Shown: in pieces, positions 1 to 8,135 of the stretch | How positions within the stretch are numbered: the first letter of the stretch is position 1 | How the letters are laid out: each line of letters opens with the position of its first letter | Source: Candidatus Kuenenia stuttgartensis | GTDB lineage: Bacteria > Planctomycetota > Planctomycetia > Planctomycetales > Planctomycetaceae | Assembly (NCBI GenBank): GCA_945904015.1 | Contig: CAMDPK010000065.1 | Span: 1-38,121, forward strand | DNA length: 38,121 nt | Direction of reading: 5' to 3' | Translations under genes and position numbers: made by a program | The notes under the pieces: generated by a model | The model's database searches: none | What the model saw: only the letters and a program-made list of their open reading frames with translations | Told to the model about the DNA's origin: nothing

Positions 1-1098
1 TCGCATCCGTGGAACATTCACTCGGCGTCGTACACGCTGACCGGCAACCCGGACACCGAACGGATCGAAGGCCGGCAGCGGAATCCCGATCAGTGGCCGT
101 ACATCGGCGGAGTCATCGACTACTGCGCATCTCGCGGCGAGTTCGGCCCACAACCTCGCGGCGTTCCGGTCAACGTGATGCTGCCGTGGCGACAGAGCTT
201 GTACGCTCGGCCGAACAAACGCTCCGGCACGTTCGGTGGTTTTCTGGGGACGGCATTTGATCCGCTCTGGACTGAGTTTCGCGGCGAGGCTCCGCAAGGC
301 GATCCGTTCCGCGAGATCACTCCCAATGGGCGACTCGAATTCGGTTCCGGCGACGGAGCCGCAATCACGCTCGATTCGCTCGACCGACGTCGCTCGTTGC
401 TGACTCAGTTTGAACAGCGAACGGCGGAACTCGATCGCTCGGCCAGCGCGGCGGGATACTCGAAGCAACGCGAGTTGGCCCTCGACTTCCTCGCGCGGCC
501 GCAAGTGGTCGATGCCCTCCGTTTGGAACGGGAGCCGATGTCGCTGCGAGACGACTACGGCATGACGCTGTTCGGCCAGTCCTGCTTGTCGGCGAGACGA
601 CTTCTCGAAGCGAACGTGAAGTTCGTCACCGTCTGCTGGGATGAGTTCGGCCAGACCGACGAGAGCTGGGACACACACTACGATCATCACTCACGGATGC
701 GCGAGTTCCTGCTGCCGGCGTTCGACCGAGCGTTCTCAGCATTGATGCTCGATCTGGACCGACGCGGTTTGCTCGACGACACACTGGTTCTGTGCCTCAG
801 CGAGCACGGTCGCACACCGACGTTTGACATCACAGCCGCAGGTGCTCCCGGCCGAGGCCACTGGTCGCGAGCCTACTGCCAACTCTTCGCGGGAGCGGGC
901 GTGCCACGCGGCCAAGTCGTTGGCTCGACGAATGCAACGGCTGGCGACGTGGTCGATCGGCCAATTGATCCGAAAGATATTCTTCGCACCGCGTATCACC
1001 TGCTCGGCGTCGATGCCAACCGTGAACTCATGGCCTCGCCGGGCAGGCCGGTTCCGATTGTTGCCGGTGGGCAGATCGTGCACGAGTTGCTCGGTTGA
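1..1098 (+). CDS. DUF1501 domain protein, C-terminal part (5' end outside window)
   Basis: The frame is open from base 1, so this is the C-terminal ~365 residues of a longer protein. DUF1501 proteins are secreted, often Tat-exported, alkaline-phosphatase/sulfatase-fold proteins very abundant in planctomycetes; their biochemical role is not established. Visible hallmarks are the segment around 'LSEHGRTPTF', the following 'GRGHWSRAYC', and the final 'DVVDRPIDPKDILRTAYHLL', which match the usual DUF1501 ending with its GRTP and GRDHW-like motifs. A second, complete family member lies at 9092-10429 on the other strand; the two differ enough not to be a recent duplication. No partner PSD1/PSCyt gene is visible on this side because the window starts inside the gene. 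The nested hairpin at 1128-1169 lies 29 nt after the stop. Confidence 0.9.
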   Translation, partial: SHPWNIHSASYTLTGNPDTERIEGRQRNPDQWPYIGGVIDYCASRGEFGPQPRGVPVNVMLPWRQSLYARPNKRSGTFGGFLGTAFDPLWTEFRGEAPQGDPFREITPNGRLEFGSGDGAAITLDSLDRRRSLLTQFEQRTAELDRSASAAGYSKQRELALDFLARPQVVDALRLEREPMSLRDDYGMTLFGQSCLSARRLLEANVKFVTVCWDEFGQTDESWDTHYDHHSRMREFLLPAFDRAFSALMLDLDRRGLLDDTLVLCLSEHGRTPTFDITAAGAPGRGHWSRAYCQLFAGAGVPRGQVVGSTNATAGDVVDRPIDPKDILRTAYHLLGVDANRELMASPGRPVPIVAGGQIVHELLG

Positions 1099-1127
1099 GT
1101 TTCGTCGCGGGGTGGATGAAAGTAGTT

Positions 1128-1169
1128 CGGACGCCTACGTCCGAACGGGCGACCGGACGTAGGCGTCCG
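1128..1169. repeat. Nested palindrome, family F
   Basis: Perfect 16-bp inverted repeat, arms 1128-1143 and 1154-1169 with a 10-nt loop. Each arm (CGGACGCCTACGTCCG) is itself a hairpin of 6 bp around CCTA. It lies between the DUF1501 stop and the isochorismatase-like gene, and may act as a 3' stabiliser or terminator (inference). Confidence 0.85.
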
Positions 1170-1206
1170 GTCTACGAGAACGGCGGGTGAGCCAGGAGAC
1201 AACGAC

Positions 1207-2631
1207 GTGACGCGATATTCGATGTGGTTGGTGGCTTTGATGGGAGTGTGCTTGATGAGCGACCTCAGTCTCGCCCAGGAAGACTCGTTGTTACTGCGAT
1301 GCCGGTTGAGACGGCCCATACAGGACGCTGTCTCGAACAGCGAACGCACTGTTGTTGAAGAGGTCCAGAAACGTTGGGCACTGAAAGAAACCGCCGTCAT
1401 CGTCTGCGATGTGTGGGACGCGCATCACTGCTTGAACGCCGTGCGGCGGCTGGAAGAGTTTGCTCCGAGGATGAACGACGTCTTGATCGAGGCGCGGAAA
1501 CGCGGGGTGACGATCATTCATTCGCCGAGTGACTGCATGGCGGCTTATGAAGATCATGCGGCGCGAAAGCGAGCGGTCTCGGCTCCGACAGCGAAGAATG
1601 AACCCAAAGACGTCGAACAATGGTGCTCGCGAATTCCGAGCGAGGAGAAGGCGGTCTATCCGATCGACCAATCGGACGGCGGCGAGGATGACGATCCGGC
1701 GGAGAACGCAGAATGGGCCGCGAAGCTCAAGGGGATGGGCCGCAATCCGGGGATGCCCTGGAAGACGCAGTCGAAGCTGATCGAGATCGACGCTGACCGC
1801 GACTTCATCTCCGACCGAGGTGACGAAGTTTGGAACGTGCTCGAATCACGCGGCATCAAGAACGTGATCCTAGTCGGCGTGCATCTCAACATGTGTGTGC
1901 TCGGCCGGCCGTTCGGGCTGCGACAGATGGTTCGCAACGGCAAGAACGTCGCGCTGATACGCGACATGACCGACTGCATGTACAACCCGAAGCGTTGGCC
2001 TCACGTCGATCACTTCACCGGCAACGATCTCGTGATCGCACACGTCGAGCGGTTTGTCTGCCCGACGATCACTAGCGATCAACTTCTCGGCGGAGAGCCG
2101 TTTCGGTCGAAGTACGACAAGCGGACGGCGGCGAATCTTTCGATCAAGCCCCAGAATCCCCGCACCAATTGGCGGCCTGTTTCCATTGCCGAACGCTGGC
2201 CGCAACTCAGTTTCAAAGAGGCCGAGGATTATCAAGGCCCGTTTTGGATTCGTTGTGTCGTTCGGCTCCCCAGCGATTGGCTGCAATGGAAACGATTGCA
2301 GCTCAAGTTGGAGGTGGACCAAGAAACGTCGGTGTGGTTGAACGGCTACGAAGCCAGTTCGCAGATCGATGCAGGAAGCGGCAACTGCGTCACTTATAAA
2401 TTCCCGGCCGCGGCGATCCTGCCCGACGATTTCCATTTGCTCGTGATACGGCTTGAGGGGCCTGGTGGACATCTCTTGTTGCCCGACGCTCCGACGTTGG
2501 TCAGCGGCTCTCGAAAAATGGAACTGAAGGGGCAATGGCAACTCCGACTCGGCGACGACAAGTCCTGGTCGAACATCCCGCTGCCGGCGAAGTTTGGCGG
2601 CTCGACCGATATGCTGTTCGAGCCGAAGTGA
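1207..2631 (+). CDS. Secreted isochorismatase-like cysteine hydrolase with C-terminal beta-sandwich
   Basis: 474 residues. Residues 1-23 form a signal peptide ending near 'LSLAQ', so the protein is exported. Residues ~60-290 form an isochorismatase/cysteine-hydrolase fold: 'VIVCDVWDAHHC' carries the family Asp (D68), and 'GVHLNMCVLG' holds the predicted nucleophile Cys230. The family hydrolyses amides, ureas or enol ethers; the substrate here cannot be read. Residues ~330-474 look like a galactose-binding or glycosyl-hydrolase-2-like jelly roll ('EVDQETSVWLNGYEAS'), which may bind carbohydrate (inference). The ATG at 1207 is preceded by GGAG about 10 nt upstream. The gene is followed by a hairpin and then an amidohydrolase on the same strand, so a joint role in breakdown of small organics is possible but unproven. 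Confidence 0.85.
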   Translation: MTRYSMWLVALMGVCLMSDLSLAQEDSLLLRCRLRRPIQDAVSNSERTVVEEVQKRWALKETAVIVCDVWDAHHCLNAVRRLEEFAPRMNDVLIEARKRGVTIIHSPSDCMAAYEDHAARKRAVSAPTAKNEPKDVEQWCSRIPSEEKAVYPIDQSDGGEDDDPAENAEWAAKLKGMGRNPGMPWKTQSKLIEIDADRDFISDRGDEVWNVLESRGIKNVILVGVHLNMCVLGRPFGLRQMVRNGKNVALIRDMTDCMYNPKRWPHVDHFTGNDLVIAHVERFVCPTITSDQLLGGEPFRSKYDKRTAANLSIKPQNPRTNWRPVSIAERWPQLSFKEAEDYQGPFWIRCVVRLPSDWLQWKRLQLKLEVDQETSVWLNGYEASSQIDAGSGNCVTYKFPAAAILPDDFHLLVIRLEGPGGHLLLPDAPTLVSGSRKMELKGQWQLRLGDDKSWSNIPLPAKFGGSTDMLFEPK

Positions 2632-2637
2632 AATGTC

Positions 2638-2704
2638 GGATGGCCGCCCTCGGCCGTCTGCGGTTGATCACCCAACGATGCAGGACGGCCGAGGGCGGCC
2701 ATCC
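2638..2704. repeat. Nested palindrome, family C
   Basis: Perfect 21-bp inverted repeat, arms 2638-2658 and 2684-2704, 25-nt spacer. Within each arm GGCCG and CGGCC flank CCCT, so each arm is also a small hairpin. It starts 6 nt after the preceding stop codon and ends 24 nt before the amidohydrolase start. Confidence 0.9.
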
Positions 2705-2728
2705 TCCAACCCGATTAGGGAGCCACTC

Positions 2729-3679
2729 ATGCCACCCGCTCGTTCTCTGACTCGGCGACAAGCCTTGGCGACTGGACTCACCGCTTTCGGAGCGATCATG
2801 ACTCAAGACGTTTTGGCCGCCGACAAAGACCTGCCGTGGATCGACGCGCATTCGCACATCTGGCCGCCGGACGTTGACAAGTTTCCGTTGGCTCCGGGGC
2901 AGACGAAAGCGGACCTCAAACCGCCGAGCTTCACCGACGACGAACTGATGGCGATTGCTCGGCCAGAGGGAGTTGGTCGGGTCGTGCTGATTCAGCATTC
3001 GGTCTATCACTTGTTCGACAACTCGTATTTGATCGACGCGGTGCGGCGGCATCCGAAGATGTTCCGCGTGCAGGGCATGGTCGATGACCTCCTGTCACAC
3101 GCGGGCGACACGATGAAGAAGTTGCTGCCGCAAGGGGTCACTGGATTCCGCATCACGCCGTTCGTTCGCAAGAAAGAGGATCAAGCCAAGTGGCTCGAAT
3201 CGCCCGGCATGATCGAGATGTGGAAGACCGGAGCGGAAACTCGGCAGGCGATGTGCCTGTTGATCAACGCCTCGGACCTGGCCGCGACCGACGCGATGTG
3301 CGAGCGACATCCCGACACACCAGTCGTGATCGACCACTTCGCTCGGATCGGTGTTGATGGTGAGTTTCGAGACGAGGACATCAAGGCTTTGTGTCGGCTG
3401 GCTCGGCACAAGCACACGAGCGTCAAGATCTCGGCCTACTACGCGCTCGGCCAGAAGAAGCCGCCGCACGACGAGCTGATTCCGATGATTAAGCGACTGC
3501 TCGACTGCTTCGGTTCGCAGCGGCTGATGTGGGCCAGTGACTCGCCGTATCAGATTCAGGGAGTCAACAACTACAAGGCCTCGATCAGCCTCGTTCGCGA
3601 TCGAATGGATTTTCTTTCCAAACAAGACCGCGAGTGGCTGCTGGCGAAGACGGCCGAAAAGGTCTTCTTCTATGCCTGA
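2729..3679 (+). CDS. Tat-exported amidohydrolase (amidohydrolase-2 family)
   Basis: 316 residues from the ATG at 2729, which has a GGGAG ribosome site about 7 nt upstream. An in-frame start further upstream would read through the hairpin repeat and is rejected. The N-terminus has a twin-arginine-like signal ('LTRRQALATG'), predicting folded export. The mature part is a TIM-barrel metal-dependent hydrolase: 'DAHSHIW' supplies the H-x-H metal ligands (H41, H43), 'VIDHFARIG' carries the central His, and 'WASDSPYQ' near the end carries the catalytic Asp. Relatives act on lactones, carboxylates or decarboxylate aromatic acids; the substrate is not predictable. Its stop overlaps the TauE/SafE gene by 8 nt, so the two are probably translated together. 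Confidence 0.9.
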   Translation: MPPARSLTRRQALATGLTAFGAIMTQDVLAADKDLPWIDAHSHIWPPDVDKFPLAPGQTKADLKPPSFTDDELMAIARPEGVGRVVLIQHSVYHLFDNSYLIDAVRRHPKMFRVQGMVDDLLSHAGDTMKKLLPQGVTGFRITPFVRKKEDQAKWLESPGMIEMWKTGAETRQAMCLLINASDLAATDAMCERHPDTPVVIDHFARIGVDGEFRDEDIKALCRLARHKHTSVKISAYYALGQKKPPHDELIPMIKRLLDCFGSQRLMWASDSPYQIQGVNNYKASISLVRDRMDFLSKQDREWLLAKTAEKVFFYA

Positions 3680-4433
3680 ACTTGGGTTGCCCGAATTGAC
3701 TTCGTCCAAATGGCTGCTGGTGTTGCTGTCCTCGTTTGGTTTGGGAGTGGCGAAGAGCGGTTTCGCTGGTGTCGGCCTGTTTCACGTCGTGGTCTTCGCT
3801 TTTTTGTTTGGAGCAAAGCCGTCGACGGGAATTGTGTTGCCGATGTTGATCTTCGGGGACGTTTGCGCCGTGTTGGCGTTTCGGCAACATGCTCGGTGGG
3901 AGTACGTCCGGAGCATGTCGTTGCCGACGGCTCTGGGAGTCGTCATCGGCTGGGCGTTGATGAATTCGCTCAGCGAGTCCGCGTACAAGCCGGTCATCGG
4001 CAGCATCATCCTGGGGCTGGCGGCGATGCAGACGGCTCGGATGTGGCGGCCGAATTGGTTTGAGCATGTTCCTCACGCGGCGTGGTTCGCGTGGAGTCTG
4101 TGCCTGATTGCCGGGTTCAGTACGATGCTCGCCAACGCGGCGGGCGGGATCATCGCGCTGTATCTCGTGACGGTTGCAATGCCGAAGCTGGAATTGGTGG
4201 GGACGACCGCGTGGTTCTTCCTGCTGTTGAACTTGTTCAAAGTTCCGTTCAGTGCCCAGTTGGGACTCATCGGCCTGGACACGCTGCTGCTCAACGCGGT
4301 GCTGACTCCGATGATCGTGCTCGGATTGTTGGCCGGTCGCTGGCTGATCCACCGCATCCCGCAACGACAGTTCGACAGCTTGGTACTGCTGTTGTCGTCG
4401 GTCGCCGCGTTGCGGTTGATCGGCGTGTTTTGA
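3672..4433 (+). CDS. TauE/SafE family permease (putative sulfite/organic anion exporter)
   Basis: 253 residues starting at the ATG at 3672 inside the end of the amidohydrolase gene (8-nt overlap), which suggests translational coupling. The protein is hydrophobic throughout with about seven or eight membrane segments and the family's early loop 'GVAKSGFAGVGLFHV', matching the conserved GFxGxG-type repeat of TauE/SafE (formerly DUF81). Later segments include 'AGFSTMLANAAGGIIALYL', the second half of the internal duplication. Family members export sulfite, sulfoacetate or related anions. Since the partner is an exported hydrolase, the permease may move a substrate or product of that enzyme across the inner membrane (inference). 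Confidence 0.88.
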   Translation: MPELGLPELTSSKWLLVLLSSFGLGVAKSGFAGVGLFHVVVFAFLFGAKPSTGIVLPMLIFGDVCAVLAFRQHARWEYVRSMSLPTALGVVIGWALMNSLSESAYKPVIGSIILGLAAMQTARMWRPNWFEHVPHAAWFAWSLCLIAGFSTMLANAAGGIIALYLVTVAMPKLELVGTTAWFFLLLNLFKVPFSAQLGLIGLDTLLLNAVLTPMIVLGLLAGRWLIHRIPQRQFDSLVLLLSSVAALRLIGVF

Positions 4434-4457
4434 AGATTCGACGACCGCATAATCCGT

Positions 4458-4533
4458 GGGAGGGCGAGGCTCCCGCCGAGCCGTTCATGGATCGTTCTCC
4501 GCTGCTGCGGCTCGGCAGGAGCCTCGCCCTCCC
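4458..4533. repeat. Nested palindrome, family D
   Basis: 25-bp inverted repeat, arms 4458-4482 and 4509-4533, with one G-to-A mismatch. Each arm contains GGGAG...CTCCC around 7 nt. It sits between the convergent TauE/SafE and PQQ-propeller genes and could end transcription from both sides. Confidence 0.9.
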
Positions 4534-4562
4534 GATTTGAAACAATCTTGTGCGCGGTGATG

Positions 4563-5870
4563 TCATTTCCCGAAGCAGTACAGCCACTCTTGCCGCTTGC
4601 CGCCGGAGCGAGTCGCGGTGCGGATGAAGAGTTGGTTGCCGGCGACGGCGGGGCTGGGAAAGGCTTCGTCGCCGAGTTGGTTCTCGGCGACGAGTTCAAA
4701 CTTTTCGGGATTCGGTTTGAAGACGTACCAAGTGCCGGCTTCATTGGCTTGGTAGATGTGCCCTCCCGCGAGCACCGGTGACGAGCTGACTGGGCCAGCG
4801 AGTCGTTGCTTCCACATCTCGTTGCCGTCGGTGGCTCGCCAACAAAACAGAACGCCGCCATCGTTGAGAGCATAGATGAATCCGCCAATCGCCAGCATCG
4901 ACTGCTCGTAGCATTTCTGATGGTTCTTCCACAGCACTTTCGCGCTGCCGTCCGCTTTGACGGCGATCGTCTCGGACTTCGGATATCCGCCACTGGCGAC
5001 GACGATGTCACCGTCCCAAACCATTGTGCCGCAGGTCGCGTGAGTCGTGCCGGCGACGTCCCACAGCAACTTGCCGTTCGCCGGATCAAAGCTGGCGACT
5101 TTCTCTGCTCCGCTGATCAGCAGTTGATCCTTGCCGGCGACATGAGCAACCACCGGTGTCGAAAACGTGATGCTGTTCCGTCGCGGCGTCTTCCAGAGTG
5201 GCTTGCCATTCGCGCAATCGAGAGCAGTGATTGCACTCGTACCATCAAACTCGGTGGCGATGATGACCGAGTTACGGTACAGGGTCGGCGACGGCGCGTA
5301 CCCGTATTCGAAACTTTGCGGATTGAACGGGCCGACGACCTGCTGCCAGACCTGTTTGCCGTTGAAGTCGAGTGCCGTGCAGACCACCGTCTTGGCGTGG
5401 AAGAAGGTGACGAACAGCCGTTCGCCATCGCAGGCAACGGTCGGCGTGGCTTCGGTGTTCTTCGGATGATTCTTGGCCGGAAAGCCTCCTTTGCTCAGAT
5501 CGGTTTTCCAAAGCTGTTTGCCGGTCGAGCGGTCAAACGCGACGACCGAATGTTGCTTTGCTTGTTCGTCGGAGGTTTCGAGCACGACCAGGTTGCCAAC
5601 GACGATTGGCGACGAATGACCGCGTCCGGGCACGGGCGTTTTCCAAGTGACGTTTTTGTCGTTCCCGAACTCGGTTGGCACGGAAAGGCCGCCGGCCGCG
5701 ATGCCGTTTCGCGAAGGACCACGCCAGTACGGCCAATCCTTCTCGGCCGAGAGTTTCGGAAAATCGGCGATGCCCCGATCAGCGGCGTGCCCCGCTTCAT
5801 TCACGATGAGTACAGCGGACGAAATCAGTCCGAGAGTCACAAGCCAAACGTGAAAGCTCGAAGCACGCAT
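4563..5870 (-). CDS. Secreted PQQ-binding-like beta-propeller protein
   Basis: 435 residues from the ATG at 5870, preceded by an AAGGA ribosome site 8 nt upstream; a longer in-frame start at 5975 has no site and lacks a signal peptide at its end. Residues 1-29 form a signal peptide ('SSAVLIVNEAGHAADRG'). The mature part opens with 'WPYWRGPSRNG', the planctomycete marker of this group, then shows repeated blades of the form 'VAFDRSTGKQLWKTD', 'TALDCANGKPLWKTP' and 'ASFDPANGKLLWDVA', i.e. PQQ-like repeats related to BamB and quinoprotein dehydrogenases. No dehydrogenase active-site residues are evident, so a scaffold or binding role is more likely than catalysis. It is divergent from the cupin gene. 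Confidence 0.9.
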   Translation of the reverse strand: MRASSFHVWLVTLGLISSAVLIVNEAGHAADRGIADFPKLSAEKDWPYWRGPSRNGIAAGGLSVPTEFGNDKNVTWKTPVPGRGHSSPIVVGNLVVLETSDEQAKQHSVVAFDRSTGKQLWKTDLSKGGFPAKNHPKNTEATPTVACDGERLFVTFFHAKTVVCTALDFNGKQVWQQVVGPFNPQSFEYGYAPSPTLYRNSVIIATEFDGTSAITALDCANGKPLWKTPRRNSITFSTPVVAHVAGKDQLLISGAEKVASFDPANGKLLWDVAGTTHATCGTMVWDGDIVVASGGYPKSETIAVKADGSAKVLWKNHQKCYEQSMLAIGGFIYALNDGGVLFCWRATDGNEMWKQRLAGPVSSSPVLAGGHIYQANEAGTWYVFKPNPEKFELVAENQLGDEAFPSPAVAGNQLFIRTATRSGGKRQEWLYCFGK

Positions 5871-6025
5871 GTCGTTGGTTCCTTCAAAAAGTTCGGTGGG
5901 GGACGAGGCGGATTGTCGGTGTCGCATCCCGCGACCCAGAGCGGGTGCGGGAGTATATTCCGTTGCCGCCGACACGTCTCGTGTTGACCGAAAGGCACGT
6001 TCAGTTCAGAGGGGCATTCCAAGGC

Positions 6026-6394
6026 ATGTTCGATTTAGCTCAGCAATCGACGGACATCTCCACTCTTCCCACAGAGACGTTCGAGTGGGGCGCACTGACT
6101 TGGCTTTGCAACGCCAAGCTTTCGCCGGGTGCGAAGCAGACTGTCGGCCTGTGTCACATTCATCCCGGCCGAGGAAATCCGGTGCATTACCACCCGAACT
6201 GCGAGGAGGTGCTGCATATGCTCAGCGGAACTGGCCAGCACAGCTTCGACGGCGAGTCGATTGAACTTCGAGCCGGCATGACGATCCGCATTCCCAGCGG
6301 CGTGAAGCACAACATGACGAATACCGGCGATGAACCGATCACCTGCTTGATCGCGTTCAATTCGGGAGAGCGCGAGACGGTGTTTCTGACGTGA
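6026..6394 (+). CDS. Small cupin-domain protein
   Basis: 122 residues from the ATG at 6026. A GTG at 5945 would add 27 residues without similarity to cupins, so the ATG is preferred, though the earlier start cannot be excluded. One cupin-2 beta-barrel is visible: motif 1 is 'VHYHPNCEEVLHMLSGTG' (two His, one Glu and a later His as metal ligands), motif 2 is 'IPSGVKHNMTN' with the final His. Such single-domain cupins bind metal and act as small isomerases, dioxygenases or sensors; the substrate is unknown. It is cytoplasmic. The gene is divergent from the PQQ propeller across 155 nt and convergent with the lipoprotein pair. Confidence 0.85.
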   Translation: MFDLAQQSTDISTLPTETFEWGALTWLCNAKLSPGAKQTVGLCHIHPGRGNPVHYHPNCEEVLHMLSGTGQHSFDGESIELRAGMTIRIPSGVKHNMTNTGDEPITCLIAFNSGERETVFLT

Positions 6395-6400
6395 GCGAGT

Positions 6401-6514
6401 CGTGGGGCAGGTTTTCAACCTGCCCGTCAATGTCTCGGCTCCGTCTTCCTTTGAGCAGTCCTCAAATCTGATTTTGGACCTCAGTGGACGGGCAGGTTGG
6501 AAACCTGCCCCACG
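6401..6514. repeat. Nested palindrome, family A copy 1
   Basis: 28-bp inverted repeat, arms 6401-6428 and 6487-6514, one mismatch, 58-nt spacer. Each arm holds GGGCAGGTT and AACCTGCCC around TTC (9-bp hairpin). It fills the gap between the convergent cupin and lipoprotein genes, 6 and 8 nt from their stops. Confidence 0.92.
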
Positions 6515-6522
6515 AGCCTGGG

Positions 6523-7254
6523 CTACGTTGCGTCGGGAATGTCGTCGCCGCTGTAGTGCTCGTAGAACAGCCGGCCGATTTCTTCGCTCAGTCTCGCGAG
6601 ATACTGCTGCTTGAAGGTTGCGAAAGGAACTTCGGTGGCGGCTCGCGGAGCGACGGTTGGGAATCGCGACGTGATCTCTTTCGTGTAGATCTTTTCTCCT
6701 TCGCCGTCCGCGTCGATCTCGAAGACGCTGACGACTCCCTCGGCATGGCCGCGCAACAGGTCGTGGCTGTGCTCTTCCCACAGATTGAAACTTTCCAGGT
6801 CGATGTAGACGACGTACTTCACGCCGAGAGCCTTGCCGATTTCGGACGGCTCGTCCCAGTTTTCGGAGTTCTCATCCAACCAGGCTCGCACTTGATCCGG
6901 GTTGGTGACTCTCATTTTATGCTGGACGAGGCGGTAGGTGAGGAACTTCGCGAGTTCATGATCGATGGCGGAAAAGTCGTACTTCACGTCCAGAGGTGCG
7001 TAGCAGACGACCGCGACGGTGGCCTCTTTGGCGGTCATCGACTTTTTGGTCATGACGTCGAAGTCCGGTTCAATCGACGGCGGACCGCCCAACAGGTAGC
7101 CCCAGAAGATCAGCGGCTTCAAGCAGCCAGTCAGCGCGAGTGGCAATAGCAGCAGAGTCGCATAGACTCGGAGGCGAACGGACGCGTGAGCTTCGGGCTT
7201 CGTCATTCGAAATTCTTTCGTCATTCGAGTTTCGTCATTCGTCAGTTCAGCCAT
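6523..7254 (-). CDS. Predicted lipoprotein, paralogue of the gene at 7254-7919
   Basis: 243 residues from the ATG at 7254, whose A is the last base of the upstream stop codon (TGATG), which favours translational coupling. A lipobox 'LALTGC' places the lipidated Cys about residue 43; the long N-terminus before it is mostly encoded by a TTCGTCATTCGA tandem repeat, so internal starts at 7224 or 7206 are alternatives (7206 gives a normal 28-residue signal). The body has an alpha/beta core ('TVAVVCYAPLDV', 'VRAWLDENSENWDEPSEIG', 'VKYVVYIDLESFNLW') that aligns along its length with the neighbouring lipoprotein. I do not recognise a named family; the fold recalls small periplasmic lipoproteins of the outer-membrane assembly type, but no function is claimed. 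Confidence 0.8.
   Translation of the reverse strand: MAELTNDETRMTKEFRMTKPEAHASVRLRVYATLLLLPLALTGCLKPLIFWGYLLGGPPSIEPDFDVMTKKSMTAKEATVAVVCYAPLDVKYDFSAIDHELAKFLTYRLVQHKMRVTNPDQVRAWLDENSENWDEPSEIGKALGVKYVVYIDLESFNLWEEHSHDLLRGHAEGVVSVFEIDADGEGEKIYTKEITSRFPTVAPRAATEVPFATFKQQYLARLSEEIGRLFYEHYSGDDIPDAT
7199..7241. repeat. Three-copy TTCGTCATTCGA tandem repeat at a start codon
   Basis: Copies at 7199-7210, 7217-7228 and 7231-7241 (last base diverged). On the minus strand they are read in frame as part of the lipoprotein N-terminus, each supplying a new ATG. The repeat therefore offers several alternative starts. Confidence 0.8.
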
Positions 7255-7919
7255 CACATCTCGTCTCCCATGCGGTAGTCGTAGAAGCGGCTACCCAGCC
7301 TGTCGCTGAGATGGTCCACGAAGCGCATTTCGAACATCTTGCGGGAGAGCGAATCGACCGGCACGGGGCCGTGCGGCGGATACTGGTTGCGGAAATTTCC
7401 GGAAAAGACTTGCTGAGCGTCTTTCGAACCGGCGATCTCTTGCACTCGAAAGACCTGCATCTGTCCGGACGCGGAGCCGTGATACAGATTGGGGCTGCCC
7501 GCGTCGTGCAGGCTGAACGTGTCCACGTCGATGACGGCGATGAATTCGGTGTCGAATTCACGAGCCAATTCGCTGGGGTGATCGAATCGCCCACCGTTCT
7601 TGTCGATCCATTTGGCGACCTCGTCCGGGTTCACAACCTGCACGCCATGCAGCTTGAGCCTGCGTGAGACGGCGTCGATCAGATCAACTTCCAACGAGGG
7701 GAGATCTCCTTCGATCGATTGCGGTGTTCGCACCACAACCAGCAGTTTCTTTTCGTCTTTGGTCAAGTCGATGCCGGTGCGAGTCGAAAACTCCGAGGGA
7801 ATTTTCGGATCGCCGAAGATCGCTCGGCCAGCCATGACTCCCAACGAACAACCACCGACACTGCCGAGCAACGTCAGCGCGGCCAACAGAGCCGAACAAA
7901 CGCGCCAACGAACCGACAT
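7254..7919 (-). CDS. Predicted lipoprotein, upstream member of the tandem pair
   Basis: 221 residues from the ATG at 7919, which gives a standard 24-residue lipoprotein signal ending in 'SVGGC'; an in-frame ATG at 7946 would add 9 residues. The mature protein contains 'VVNPDEVAKWIDKNGGRFDH' and 'FIAVIDVDTFSLHDAGSPN', which correspond to 'VTNPDQVRAWLDENSENWDE' and 'YVVYIDLESFNLWEEHSHD' in the next gene, showing they are old tandem duplicates. Its TGA stop overlaps the next gene's ATG by one base. Both are predicted to be anchored in a membrane facing the periplasm and may act together. Family and function are not recognised. Confidence 0.82.
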   Translation of the reverse strand: MSVRWRVCSALLAALTLLGSVGGCSLGVMAGRAIFGDPKIPSEFSTRTGIDLTKDEKKLLVVVRTPQSIEGDLPSLEVDLIDAVSRRLKLHGVQVVNPDEVAKWIDKNGGRFDHPSELAREFDTEFIAVIDVDTFSLHDAGSPNLYHGSASGQMQVFRVQEIAGSKDAQQVFSGNFRNQYPPHGPVPVDSLSRKMFEMRFVDHLSDRLGSRFYDYRMGDEM

Positions 7920-8093
7920 CCGTTTCGGATCGACGGAACAATTCATGGTCGATGCAGTGCGATGAATTTGAGGGGAAGTGACAGCTCACCCAAGAATCGG
8001 GCGAACCACAAGAGGCGGGCCGAGAGGCAGAATCGAGAAGAGGGCGGGTTGATAGCTGCAATCGGAAAGTGCAGCAAGAGGAAGTCGGAGGAT

Positions 8094-8132
8094 GGGCACT
8101 CTTGCCCGTCATTCGGTCGGGCAAGAGTGCCC
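8094..8132. repeat. Nested palindrome, family B copy 1
   Basis: Perfect 15-bp core inverted repeat, arms 8094-8108 and 8118-8132, 9-nt loop; the outer GGAGGAT of other copies is retained on the left only. Each arm is GGGCA-CTCT-TGCCC. It ends 3 nt from the dapF stop. Confidence 0.88.
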
Positions 8133-8135
8133 AAC

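Noticed and set aside
4806-5987. Open frame of 393 codons on the plus strand
   Set aside because: It is antisense to the PQQ propeller, whose blade repeats are clear.
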